Of a stretch of 10,198 nucleotides of DNA, positions 1 to 6,028 are shown piece by piece. Under the pieces are notes generated by a model. That model was not told the DNA's origin. It did no database searches and worked only from the letters and a program-made list of their open reading frames with translations. Location of the stretch: the NCBI GenBank assembly GCA_026995985.1, contig JALWNF010000231.1, positions 1 through 10,198 of the forward strand. Direction: 5' to 3'. How positions within the stretch are numbered: position 1 is the first letter of the stretch; each line of letters opens with the position of its first letter. Source of the DNA: Campylobacteraceae bacterium. Its GTDB lineage: Bacteria > Campylobacterota > Campylobacteria > Campylobacterales > Sulfurovaceae. Position numbers and translations under genes: made by a program.

Positions 1-1
1 T

Positions 2-1171
2 CTTGAAAATGATGCACCAACATCAAGCCCACTAGATAAAGCCTCTCTTAGATTAATTGACCCTGTAACAGGAGATGAAGTAGAGAGTGTAACCATTCAT
101 GGTGAGGGTACATGGAGTACCAATGTTGATGGCTCAGTTACCTTTACACCAGAAGATGGATTTAAAAATAACCCAACACCAGTTAAGTATGTGGTGCGAG
201 AGGTTTCAGGAGATGTAAGTAACCAAGCGACTATTACTATTGTTTACCCTGATGCAGTTGATGATGTTGTGATTATTCCAGCTAATCATACAGGAACTAT
301 AGCAGTAAATGTAGCTGAAAACGATAGTAACAATACCGTTGCAAACAGAGTCACAATAGGTTGTCAACAACCAGGGGTACAAACTCTAGTTGTTGATAAT
401 GAGGGTACTTGGAGTGTTGCTGATAATGGAACTGTTACCTTTACTCCTGTAGATGGATTTAGTGCTGACCCTACAGATATTCAGTATACTATTGGATTAG
501 TCTCTGGAGAACGTTCAAACTGTGCAACCATAGACCTAAGACATGAACTTTTAGCTGTCGATGATGTTGCTACGCTTAATGTTGGTGGAGTCTCACTTAT
601 TAATATTTTAGCTAATGACTCTGGTGCTTTAAATATCGCTTCTGTTCGTTTGGTTATTCCTACAAATCCAGTTGATGGAACAACACTAAGTAGTGATGGA
701 AGAACTTTAACCGTACCTAATGAGGGTGTTTGGAGTGTAGATAATGAAGGAGTAGTAACCTTTACTGCTGTAGATGGATTTACCTCTTCACCAACACCAA
801 TTGGTTATAGTGTTGAGAATTTAGATGGAGTAAGAAGTAATGTTGCACAAGTTATTTTAACAGAGGGTGGAGTAACCATTACTGCTAACGATGACACTGC
901 TTCTGCTAATGGAGGAGAGCCAGTGGTTCTAAATGTGTTAGAGAATGACCAAGGAGATATCAATAGCTCTTCTGTGAGATTTATTGATGCTAATGGTGAT
1001 GAGGTGACAACATTAGTTGTTGCAGGTGAAGGAACATGGACTGTAGACAATAGTGGTGTTGTAACCTTTACAGGTGAGAGAGGTTATGTAGGAACACCAA
1101 CACCTGTACGATACATTGTTCATGGTAATTCAGCTGTTCTTAGTGATACTGCAACTATTAGAATTACTGGT
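2..1171 (+). repeat. Four tandem CshA-type/Ig-like repeat units in the adhesin gene
   Basis: The approximate units are 2-247 (partial), 248-544, 545-865 and 866-1171. The most conserved DNA core encodes G(E)GxWS...VTFT..DGF and starts near 104, 401, 722 and 1028, so the period is 297, 321 and 306 bases. The units have diverged at the DNA level, and length changes fall between cores. They look like old, functionally constrained repeats rather than a recent tandem expansion. Confidence 0.85.
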
Positions 1172-1303
1172 ACTTGTGACTGTACACCATATGAATCGAG
1201 CATCCCAGCTATGGGTCAAATAGTAGGAGTTTTAATGGTCTTATTAACCATGCTTCTTGCAATGCTCTTCTTAGGAAAAGAAGAGTTTTATTTAATTAAA
1301 TAA
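2..1303 (+). CDS. Large repetitive surface/adhesin-like protein with CshA-type fibril repeats, 3' end (5' end outside window)
   Basis: The reading frame is open from base 2 to the TAA at 1301-1303, giving the last 433 residues. The first in-frame ATG, at 191, lies in the middle of a repeat and is not a real start. Four units of about 100 residues recur. Each begins with a cadherin-like motif (VDDV..., then an ...ANDSG or ENDQG type turn) and carries a fibril core of the form GEGTWSV..GVVTFTPVDGF..PTPI.Y, ending in a (S/V)N.A.I strand. This matches the CshA-type fibril repeat family of surface adhesins. After the last repeat come a Cys-x-Cys motif (CDC), SSIPAMG, a hydrophobic segment of about 20 residues (GQIVG to AMLFLG) and a short charged tail with KEE. 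The tail suggests membrane anchoring or a sorting signal like IPTL-CTERM, which is inference. A role in cell-surface attachment is inferred from the family. The operon context upstream is not visible. Confidence 0.88.
   Translation, partial: LENDAPTSSPLDKASLRLIDPVTGDEVESVTIHGEGTWSTNVDGSVTFTPEDGFKNNPTPVKYVVREVSGDVSNQATITIVYPDAVDDVVIIPANHTGTIAVNVAENDSNNTVANRVTIGCQQPGVQTLVVDNEGTWSVADNGTVTFTPVDGFSADPTDIQYTIGLVSGERSNCATIDLRHELLAVDDVATLNVGGVSLINILANDSGALNIASVRLVIPTNPVDGTTLSSDGRTLTVPNEGVWSVDNEGVVTFTAVDGFTSSPTPIGYSVENLDGVRSNVAQVILTEGGVTITANDDTASANGGEPVVLNVLENDQGDINSSSVRFIDANGDEVTTLVVAGEGTWTVDNSGVVTFTGERGYVGTPTPVRYIVHGNSAVLSDTATIRITGTCDCTPYESSIPAMGQIVGVLMVLLTMLLAMLFLGKEEFYLIK
1190..1303 (+). other. 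C-terminal SIPAMG plus transmembrane tail (possible sorting signal)
   Basis: The last ~40 residues of the adhesin hold SSIPAMG directly followed by about 20 hydrophobic residues (1214-1276) and then GKEEFYLIK. A short I/V-P-x motif followed by one transmembrane helix at the extreme C-terminus has the layout of the IPTL-CTERM and related protein-sorting tails. It differs from the classic form because acidic residues, not an Arg cluster, follow the helix. The assignment is inference from layout. Confidence 0.45.
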
Positions 1304-1312
1304 TGTTATAAT
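1304..1312 (+). promoter_or_regulatory. Extended -10 promoter for the outer-membrane protein gene
   Basis: TGTTATAAT has a perfect -10 hexamer at 1307-1312 and sits directly after the adhesin stop codon, 23 bases upstream of the next ATG. No clear -35 is present, which is usual for Campylobacterota sigma-70 promoters. No intrinsic terminator separates the adhesin gene from this promoter, so read-through is also possible. Confidence 0.6.
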
Positions 1313-1335
1313 ATATTTACTATAAAGGATTTTAA

Positions 1336-2067
1336 ATGAAAAATATAAAACTATCACTAATAACACTTATGGCTTTAGGAGCATTTGCTTATGCAGGTGG
1401 AGATTTATCTGTTGTTACACCTTATGAAGAGGAAGACATACAGTTAGCAGAAGAGGTTTATGTTGAACCAGAACCTACTGTTGTAGAACCTGCTAAAGTT
1501 GTTGAAGAGGTAGCTCCTGAACCAATTATTGTTAAAGAACCAGTTAAAAAAGATATTAAGGCTAATGGATTTTATGCAGGGTTAGGTATTGCCGCTACTC
1601 GTTATGATACAAGTTGTAATTGTGCTTCTAAGTCAGGAACAGATAAAGTAGCAGGTGTTATGGCAAGAGTTGGTTATGATTTTAACAAATATATTGGTAT
1701 TGAAGCTAGAGGGCTTAAAACAAGTTGGAAGTCTAATGGTGGAGATGTTGAACATGCAGGACTCTTTGTTAAACCAATGCTTCCTGTTGGAGATGCAACT
1801 AATGTTTATGGTCTTGTTGGTGTGGCAAAAACAAAAACTAAAGGAGACTTACGCAAAACAAATGCTGAATCGTTGGCATTAGGTGCAGGTATAGAGGTAG
1901 ATTTAAGTAAAGATACTCCAAAAGAGGGGCGATATAATCGATCATTTGATGGTAAAGGTGACCAAGAGAGAGGTCTTGGTATATTTGCTGACTATGAAAG
2001 AATGGTGGTTAAATCAGGAGCCCCTGATTTAGATGCTATCTCAGCTGGTATAACTTACGACTTTTAA
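1336..2067 (+). CDS. Outer-membrane beta-barrel protein (OmpA-N-terminus/porin-family-like), 243 aa
   Basis: The ATG is preceded by AAGGA at 1325-1329 with 6-base spacing. Residues 1-20 form a clear signal peptide (MKN...ALGAFAYA, cleavage before GGD). Residues about 28-72 are an acidic, Pro/Glu/Val-rich linker (repeated VEPEP/VEEVAPEP). From about residue 78 to the end, alternating amphipathic strands (GFYAGLGIAATRY, VAGVMARVGYDF, IGIEARGLK, LFVKPMLPV, NVYGLVGVAK, LALGAGIEVDL, LGIFADYERMV, AISAGITYDF) predict an eight-stranded barrel, and the protein ends in Phe as outer-membrane barrels typically do. A Cys-x-Cys pair (CNC, near residue 94) lies in the first predicted loop. There is no OmpA-like peptidoglycan-binding domain, so the linker may span the periplasm or face outward. 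The specific function is unknown. It is a single-gene transcription unit with its own promoter and terminator. Confidence 0.82.
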   Translation: MKNIKLSLITLMALGAFAYAGGDLSVVTPYEEEDIQLAEEVYVEPEPTVVEPAKVVEEVAPEPIIVKEPVKKDIKANGFYAGLGIAATRYDTSCNCASKSGTDKVAGVMARVGYDFNKYIGIEARGLKTSWKSNGGDVEHAGLFVKPMLPVGDATNVYGLVGVAKTKTKGDLRKTNAESLALGAGIEVDLSKDTPKEGRYNRSFDGKGDQERGLGIFADYERMVVKSGAPDLDAISAGITYDF

Positions 2068-2074
2068 TACTTCT

Positions 2075-2110
2075 TGACTTCTCTTTTTTAGAGAAGTCAC
2101 TACTTTTTTT
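2075..2110 (+). terminator. Rho-independent terminator after the outer-membrane protein gene
   Basis: A perfect 9-bp stem, TGACTTCTC (2075-2083) with GAGAAGTCA (2091-2099), encloses a 7-base loop and is followed by a T-rich tract at 2101-2110. It lies 8 bases after the stop codon and separates this gene from the his operon. Confidence 0.85.
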
Positions 2111-2139
2111 CTTACTCTTCTACTCTCTTTACTTTAATT

Positions 2140-2148
2140 TGCTATAAT
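2140..2148 (+). promoter_or_regulatory. Extended -10 promoter of the hisH operon
   Basis: TGCTATAAT has a perfect -10 hexamer at 2143-2148, inside a T-rich upstream tract of the kind usual in Campylobacterota promoters. It lies 28 bases before the hisH start codon. No other good promoter is visible before hisA, so this one probably drives hisH, the ATPase/TOPRIM pair, hisA, prmA and ftsH. Confidence 0.65.
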
Positions 2149-2176
2149 CACACAATTACATATATAAGGACAAACC

Positions 2177-2788
2177 TTGATAGGAATTGTTGACTATAAT
2201 ATGGGAAACTTAGCCTCTGTCATAAACGCTTTTGAGAGTGTTGGTGCAGATATTATAGTAGAGAGTGACCCTAAAAAATTACAAAATTATGATAAGCTTA
2301 TTTTACCAGGAGTAGGTGCTTTTGGTGATGCAATGGAGCATTTAAAAAGCAATGGCATGGATGAGGCTGTAAAAGCCTATGCTAAAAGTGGAAAGCCTCT
2401 TTTGGGTATCTGTCTTGGAATGCAACTTCTTTTTGAGAGTAGTGAAGAGTTTGGAACAACCCAAGGGTTAGGACTTATAGAGGGTAGAGTAGTAGCTTTT
2501 GATGAGTCAAAATTTGACCACAAGTTAAAAGTACCTCATATGGGCTGGAATGAGCTTTTTAAACAAAAAGATACAAAAATATTTGATGGTTTAAATAAAG
2601 AGTTTTATCTCTATTTTGTCCACTCATTCCACGCAGTATGTGATGACAAATACGCCATAGGTAAAACATATTATGGTTATGAGTTTGTAAGTGCTGTAAA
2701 CAAAGATAATATCTACGGCATACAACCCCACCCAGAGAAGAGCCATGAGAATGGTTTAAAGATTATTGAGAATTTTGTAAAATTGTAA
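2177..2788 (+). CDS. hisH: Imidazole glycerol phosphate synthase, glutamine amidotransferase subunit HisH
   Basis: HisH hydrolyses glutamine and channels the ammonia to HisF for making imidazole glycerol phosphate and AICAR in histidine synthesis, in the cytoplasm. The 203-residue length is normal for the family. It shows the class I amidotransferase triad: Cys79 in GICLGMQ, and His185 and Glu187 in QPHPEKS. The oxyanion-strand region PGVGAFG is at 44-50 and FVHSFHA at 147-153. The start is TTG, chosen because AAGGA ends 6 bases upstream (2166-2170) and the protein then opens with the family-typical IGIVDYNMGN. It is the first gene of the operon. HisF is not in the window, and hisA is separated from hisH by a two-gene insertion. 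Confidence 0.97.
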   Translation: MIGIVDYNMGNLASVINAFESVGADIIVESDPKKLQNYDKLILPGVGAFGDAMEHLKSNGMDEAVKAYAKSGKPLLGICLGMQLLFESSEEFGTTQGLGLIEGRVVAFDESKFDHKLKVPHMGWNELFKQKDTKIFDGLNKEFYLYFVHSFHAVCDDKYAIGKTYYGYEFVSAVNKDNIYGIQPHPEKSHENGLKIIENFVKL

Positions 2789-2800
2789 AATAGAGAAATA

Positions 2801-2861
2801 GAGGGGTCTGGTGATTTGTGATTTGTTGCAAAGCAATAAATCATGAATCACCTGACCTCTC
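2801..2861. repeat. 29-bp-arm palindrome (large hairpin) between hisH and the ATPase gene
   Basis: The left arm (2801-2829, GAGGGGTCTGGTG... to ...TTGTTGC) and right arm (2833-2861, GCAATAAATC... to ...GACCTCTC) are inverted repeats matching at 24 of 29 positions with a 3-base loop. In the + strand RNA, four of the five mismatches become G-U wobbles, leaving one T-T mismatch, so the RNA would fold into an almost uninterrupted 29-bp hairpin. There is no T-run behind it, so it is not a classic intrinsic terminator. It could be a small mobile palindromic element, an RNA-processing site, or a partial block reducing expression of the genes behind it. Its position, 12 bases after the hisH stop and 22 before the ATPase start, marks one border of the insertion. 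Confidence 0.85.
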
Positions 2862-2871
2862 GGTAAACACC

Positions 2872-2877
2872 AAGGAG
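2872..2877 (+). promoter_or_regulatory. Ribosome binding site deciding the ATPase start
   Basis: AAGGAG lies 6 bases before the ATG at 2884. The longer reading frame from GTG at 2818 would begin inside the palindrome and has no ribosome binding site, so 2884 is preferred. Confidence 0.8.
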
Positions 2878-2883
2878 CAACCA

Positions 2884-3861
2884 ATGAGCAAAGAGCATTT
2901 TATTAGAAATATAGAGATTAAAAAATTTAAATGTTTTGAAGATTTTAAAGCAGAGGGCTTTGGAAGAGTTAATCTTATTGGTGGAAAAAATAATGTGGGG
3001 AAGACAGCTTTTATGGAGGCTGTTTATGTGAATGCATATGCAAGAGATATAAATACTGTTTTTAGTAGTATTCTAGCAATTAAATTTATGAGAGATAATT
3101 TAGAATTTCTTTGTGAAGACTGTTCTTCTAACGATAGTAAGTTATTTGAAAATACAAAATTTTATTCTTCAAAATCAAATATTAATGCAGTAGCTTATAA
3201 TCTTATTAATCAAGATGGTAAAAAAGAATATAGTTTTAAGATAAATAGTAAGAAAACTATTGTAAATAGTAATGAGTTTTCATATCAATTTGACACTATA
3301 CCTAATATTAAATATATTGATAACTTTGGTTTTGCTAATAATGAACTAAAAGAGGTGTATATAGCTGTTCAAAGAAAAGATAAAGAAGATACTCTTTATA
3401 AATATATTAATGATTTTGATAATTCCATAGAAAAATTTAAAATAATGGGTGGAGAATCTCCAGAATGTAAATTAAAAGGTAAAGGTGAATATAGATATAT
3501 TAATGAATTTGGAGATGGATTAAAACATTGGATTTCAATTATATGTTCATTATATGCTTGTGAAAATGGTTATTTGTTTATAGATGAAATAGATAATGGA
3601 ATACATTACACTCAATTAGACAAACTGTGGGAAATAATCCTAACTATCTCAAAAGAACAAAACGTCCAAGTCTTCGCAACAACCCACTCAAAAGAGTGTA
3701 TAGAATCATTTAACCGAGTTCAAAAAGAGTTAAAGGATAAAGATACTTACTATTTTGAGATGGCAAAAAATAAAAAAACAGATAAAATATTTATGACTCA
3801 AATAGATAGTGAACAGTTAGAGTATGGTCTTTCTCACAATGAAAGGATTAGAGGTGAGTAA
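2884..3861 (+). CDS. ABC/SMC-type AAA ATPase (AAA_15/AAA_21-like), split-OLD partner, putative defence ATPase
   Basis: The protein has 325 residues from the ATG with the good ribosome binding site. The N-terminus has the strand pattern of OLD/RecF-like ATPases (IRNIEIKKFKCFEDF). Walker A is GGKNNVGKTA (residues 33-42). A signature-like helix start, FGDGLKHW, lies near 209-216, Walker B is LFIDEIDNG (about 231-239), and a switch-His motif ATTHS is at 265-269. This is the nucleotide-binding head of an ABC-type ATPase; the long coiled coil of SMC proteins is absent. The stop overlaps the start of a TOPRIM-protein gene, so the two are translationally coupled. Separate ATPase and TOPRIM chains are the architecture of PARIS (AriA/AriB) and other OLD-like anti-phage systems; defence is inference. 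Base composition is uneven: very AT-rich in the middle, more GC in the last third. It interrupts hisH-hisA. Confidence 0.85.
   Translation: MSKEHFIRNIEIKKFKCFEDFKAEGFGRVNLIGGKNNVGKTAFMEAVYVNAYARDINTVFSSILAIKFMRDNLEFLCEDCSSNDSKLFENTKFYSSKSNINAVAYNLINQDGKKEYSFKINSKKTIVNSNEFSYQFDTIPNIKYIDNFGFANNELKEVYIAVQRKDKEDTLYKYINDFDNSIEKFKIMGGESPECKLKGKGEYRYINEFGDGLKHWISIICSLYACENGYLFIDEIDNGIHYTQLDKLWEIILTISKEQNVQVFATTHSKECIESFNRVQKELKDKDTYYFEMAKNKKTDKIFMTQIDSEQLEYGLSHNERIRGE
3842..3847 (+). promoter_or_regulatory. Ribosome binding site deciding the TOPRIM-gene start
   Basis: AAAGGA lies 6 bases before the GTG at 3854, within the end of the ATPase gene. Upstream in-frame ATGs at 3824 and 3839 have no ribosome binding site, so the GTG is the likely start. 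Confidence 0.65.
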
Positions 3862-4483
3862 TCTTTTAATTGTTGAGAGTGAAGGTGACAAATTTTTTAT
3901 TGAAGCTCTTTTAAATGAGATAAACTTAAAATTAGAAATTGGTCAACCAATATGTACTATTAATGAGTATGAGTGTTTAGGTGGCATAAATAAGCTAGAA
4001 CAAAAACTAAAATTTGTTAAAACAAGAGTTCAAAAAGAGGATATAGAGAAGATAGGTATTGTTTTTGATGCTGATATGGTTGGTATAGAGCAGAGAAAAG
4101 AAGAGATAAAAGATAAAGTTAAATCTGTTTTTGGGGAATATAATGATGATGTATTTTCTATCTATATTTTAAATAAGAATGGAGTAGGAGAGCTAGAAGA
4201 TATTTTAAAAGAGATTAAAAGTAGTAACTCTCCTTATGCAGATTGTTTAGAGAGTTGGAGAGAATGTTTGTTATCTAATGAGATAGAGGTGTCAGATAAG
4301 GTTTTTAACAAATTTTGGGTGAACAACTATATTATGTATGATACTTGCACAAAGAGTAAACATAGAGGGCAAAAATCAAAATATTGTATTTTTGAATATG
4401 CAATGAAAGAGAAAAATATTTGGAATTTTGAACACCCAATACTATATGAGTTAAAAAAGTTTTTAAAAGAGTTAGGAGAATAA
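3854..4483 (+). CDS. TOPRIM-domain protein (DUF3226-like), partner of the upstream ATPase
   Basis: Starting at GTG 3854, the protein has 209 residues and overlaps the ATPase stop by 8 bases. It opens with the TOPRIM strand and its conserved glutamate ([17 protein letters not shown], Glu8), and the DxD metal motif follows in IGIVFDAD (Asp72, Asp74). A later [10 protein letters not shown] segment (about residues 109-118) matches the G-x-LE/D-x-L pattern of DUF3226-type TOPRIM proteins. The remaining C-terminus ([17 protein letters not shown] and a Lys-rich segment) has no motif I recognise. TOPRIM domains in such pairs act as metal-dependent nucleases, so this may be the effector set off by the ATPase; that is inference. 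The stop TAA is two bases before the hisA ATG, and the hisA ribosome binding site lies inside its last codons. Alternative: a housekeeping DUF3226 protein of unknown role. Confidence 0.78.
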   Translation: MSNLLIVESEGDKFFIEALLNEINLKLEIGQPICTINEYECLGGINKLEQKLKFVKTRVQKEDIEKIGIVFDADMVGIEQRKEEIKDKVKSVFGEYNDDVFSIYILNKNGVGELEDILKEIKSSNSPYADCLESWRECLLSNEIEVSDKVFNKFWVNNYIMYDTCTKSKHRGQKSKYCIFEYAMKEKNIWNFEHPILYELKKFLKELGE

Positions 4484-4485
4484 AA

Positions 4486-5199
4486 ATGACAATACTACCA
4501 GCCATAGACCTAAAAGATGGAAAAGCAGTAAGACTAACCAAAGGCTTAATGGATAGTGCCAAGATATATAGCGATGAGCCGTGGCAAGTTGCCAAACGAT
4601 TTGAAGAGTTAGGAAGCGAGTGGGTTCATCTTGTTGACCTTAATGGAGCTTTTGCAGGAGAGCCTAAAAACTTAGAGCAGATTAGAAAGATTCGAGAGAA
4701 TTGTAACTTAAAGCTAGAGCTTGGTGGAGGTATTCGTGATGAAGATACCATTAAGATGTACTTAGAGTTAGGAATTAATAGGCTTATTTTAGGCTCTATT
4801 GCTGTTAAAGATGCTCAGTTTGTTAAAGATATGGCAAAGAAGTACCCTATTGTAGTAGGAATTGATGCTATTGATGGCATAGTAGCTGTTGAGGGGTGGG
4901 CAGAGACTTCAGATATGAAAGCAACTGACTTAGCTAAGGCTTTTGCTGATTGTGGAGTTGAGGCTATAATATGCACCGATGTTGGTCGCGATGGTATGAT
5001 GACAGGGGTCAATGTAGAGTTTACAAAAGCGATTCAAGAGGCTTCTGGCTTAGAGACTATTGCTAGTGGTGGGCTTAGAGATATGAGTGATATTTATGCT
5101 CTGCTTGAAGCAGGGATAGATGGAACAATTGTTGGTAAGGCTTTTTATGAGGGGACACTTGATTTGGAAGAGGCATTTGGAGTAGTAAATGCAAAGTAG
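4486..5199 (+). CDS. hisA: Phosphoribosylformimino-5-aminoimidazole carboxamide ribotide isomerase HisA
   Basis: HisA catalyses the Amadori isomerisation of ProFAR to PRFAR, the substrate of HisH/HisF, in the cytoplasm. The 237-residue TIM barrel has family length. Visible family motifs are [10 protein letters not shown] with catalytic Asp8, [21 protein letters not shown] (phosphate-binding), VVGIDAIDG with catalytic Asp127, [10 protein letters not shown] with Thr164, and IASGGLRD plus [11 protein letters not shown] for the second phosphate site. The ribosome binding site AGGAG (4474-4478) is within the last codons of the TOPRIM gene. The end overlaps prmA by 11 bases. Confidence 0.97.
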   Translation: MTILPAIDLKDGKAVRLTKGLMDSAKIYSDEPWQVAKRFEELGSEWVHLVDLNGAFAGEPKNLEQIRKIRENCNLKLELGGGIRDEDTIKMYLELGINRLILGSIAVKDAQFVKDMAKKYPIVVGIDAIDGIVAVEGWAETSDMKATDLAKAFADCGVEAIICTDVGRDGMMTGVNVEFTKAIQEASGLETIASGGLRDMSDIYALLEAGIDGTIVGKAFYEGTLDLEEAFGVVNAK

Positions 5200-6007
5200 T
5201 TATTATGAGCTAACAATAATCTTAAAAGAGGAGGAGTTTGTTGAGTTTATTGCTGATTTTGTAGCAAATATTGCAGGAGATAGTGTAGAGATTGGTCGTA
5301 ACCATATTATTGTACGTTCAGAAAATGATTTAGCCTATGTGAAAGAGGCAGTAGACTCATTGATTGGAACGCTTGGTGGAGATATTGAGATAGAGTATAA
5401 GATGGAGCAGAAAGCCAACCAAGATTGGATAGCTCTGTATCAGAACTCTATTGAGCCTATTGAAGTTGGAAAATTTTATATCTACCCAAGTTGGTATGAG
5501 AAAAAAGAGGGTAAAATAAATATTAAAATAGACCCAGCACTAGCTTTTGGTTCAGGACACCATGCAACTACATTCTCTTGCTTAGAGGCTATTGAGAAGT
5601 ATGTCAAGAGAGACGATAGAGTTTTAGATGTAGGGTGTGGTTCAGGAATTTTAGGTTTAGCATCAAGAAAACTTGGAGCAGTTGTTGAGCTTTGCGATAC
5701 AGACCCAATCTCCGTTGACTCTTGTGAAAAGAACTTTGCACTCAATGATGAAGAGTATGAAGAGCTTTGGGAAGGTTCAGCTAACCAAGCCTCTGGCGAG
5801 TATGATGTTGTAATTGCCAATATTATTACAGATGTTCTAAAGTTTATTGTGCATGATTTAAAACGTGCTACCAAAAAGGGTGGTATTTTAATTCTTTCAG
5901 GTATTTTAGATAAAAAAGAGAGTCAGATAACTGAACTCTATGGTGATTTGGAGTTACTTGAGAGAAAACTCAAAGATGAGTGGGTAACACTTGTCTATAA
6001 AAAATAG
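5189..6007 (+). CDS. prmA: Ribosomal protein L11 methyltransferase PrmA
   Basis: PrmA trimethylates ribosomal protein L11 using S-adenosylmethionine. The 272 residues comprise an N-terminal substrate-recognition domain (about 1-60), a linker, and a Rossmann catalytic domain. Diagnostic PrmA signatures are [14 protein letters not shown] (115-128, the counterpart of DPGxAFGTGxHxTT), the SAM-binding [12 protein letters not shown] (145-156), the acidic strand-end LCDTDP (168-173), and [10 protein letters not shown] (208-217, the NI/L motif). The start ATG lies within hisA and has GGAG at 5179-5182; the 11-base overlap suggests translational coupling. The prmA-ftsH neighbourhood is, as I recall, conserved in other Campylobacterota. 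Confidence 0.94.
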   Translation: MQSSYYELTIILKEEEFVEFIADFVANIAGDSVEIGRNHIIVRSENDLAYVKEAVDSLIGTLGGDIEIEYKMEQKANQDWIALYQNSIEPIEVGKFYIYPSWYEKKEGKINIKIDPALAFGSGHHATTFSCLEAIEKYVKRDDRVLDVGCGSGILGLASRKLGAVVELCDTDPISVDSCEKNFALNDEEYEELWEGSANQASGEYDVVIANIITDVLKFIVHDLKRATKKGGILILSGILDKKESQITELYGDLELLERKLKDEWVTLVYKK

Positions 6008-6016
6008 AATTAGGAA

Positions 6017-6028
6017 ATGATAGAGTAG
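6017..6028 (+). other. Possible three-codon mini-ORF (M-I-E-stop) touching the ftsH start
   Basis: AGGAA (6012-6016) abuts ATG ATA GAG TAG, whose stop immediately precedes and is in frame with the ftsH ATG at 6029. The ftsH ATG itself has only weak AGAG upstream. A terminate-and-restart arrangement is possible, but such a tiny frame can occur by chance, and AGGAA is too close to the mini-ATG to serve it well. Confidence 0.2.

Noticed and set aside
805..1050. Reverse-strand open frame inside the adhesin
   Set aside because: Shadow of the repeat-encoding frame; no ribosome binding site and low-complexity Ser/Thr/Pro product.
2818..2883. N-terminal extension of the ATPase gene from GTG 2818
   Set aside because: It lies within the palindrome, lacks a ribosome binding site, and the encoded residues do not resemble the start of ABC-type ATPases; ATG 2884 has AAGGAG at ideal spacing.
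4332..4595. Reverse-strand frame across the TOPRIM/hisA junction
   Set aside because: It overlaps two well-supported genes and has no start signal.
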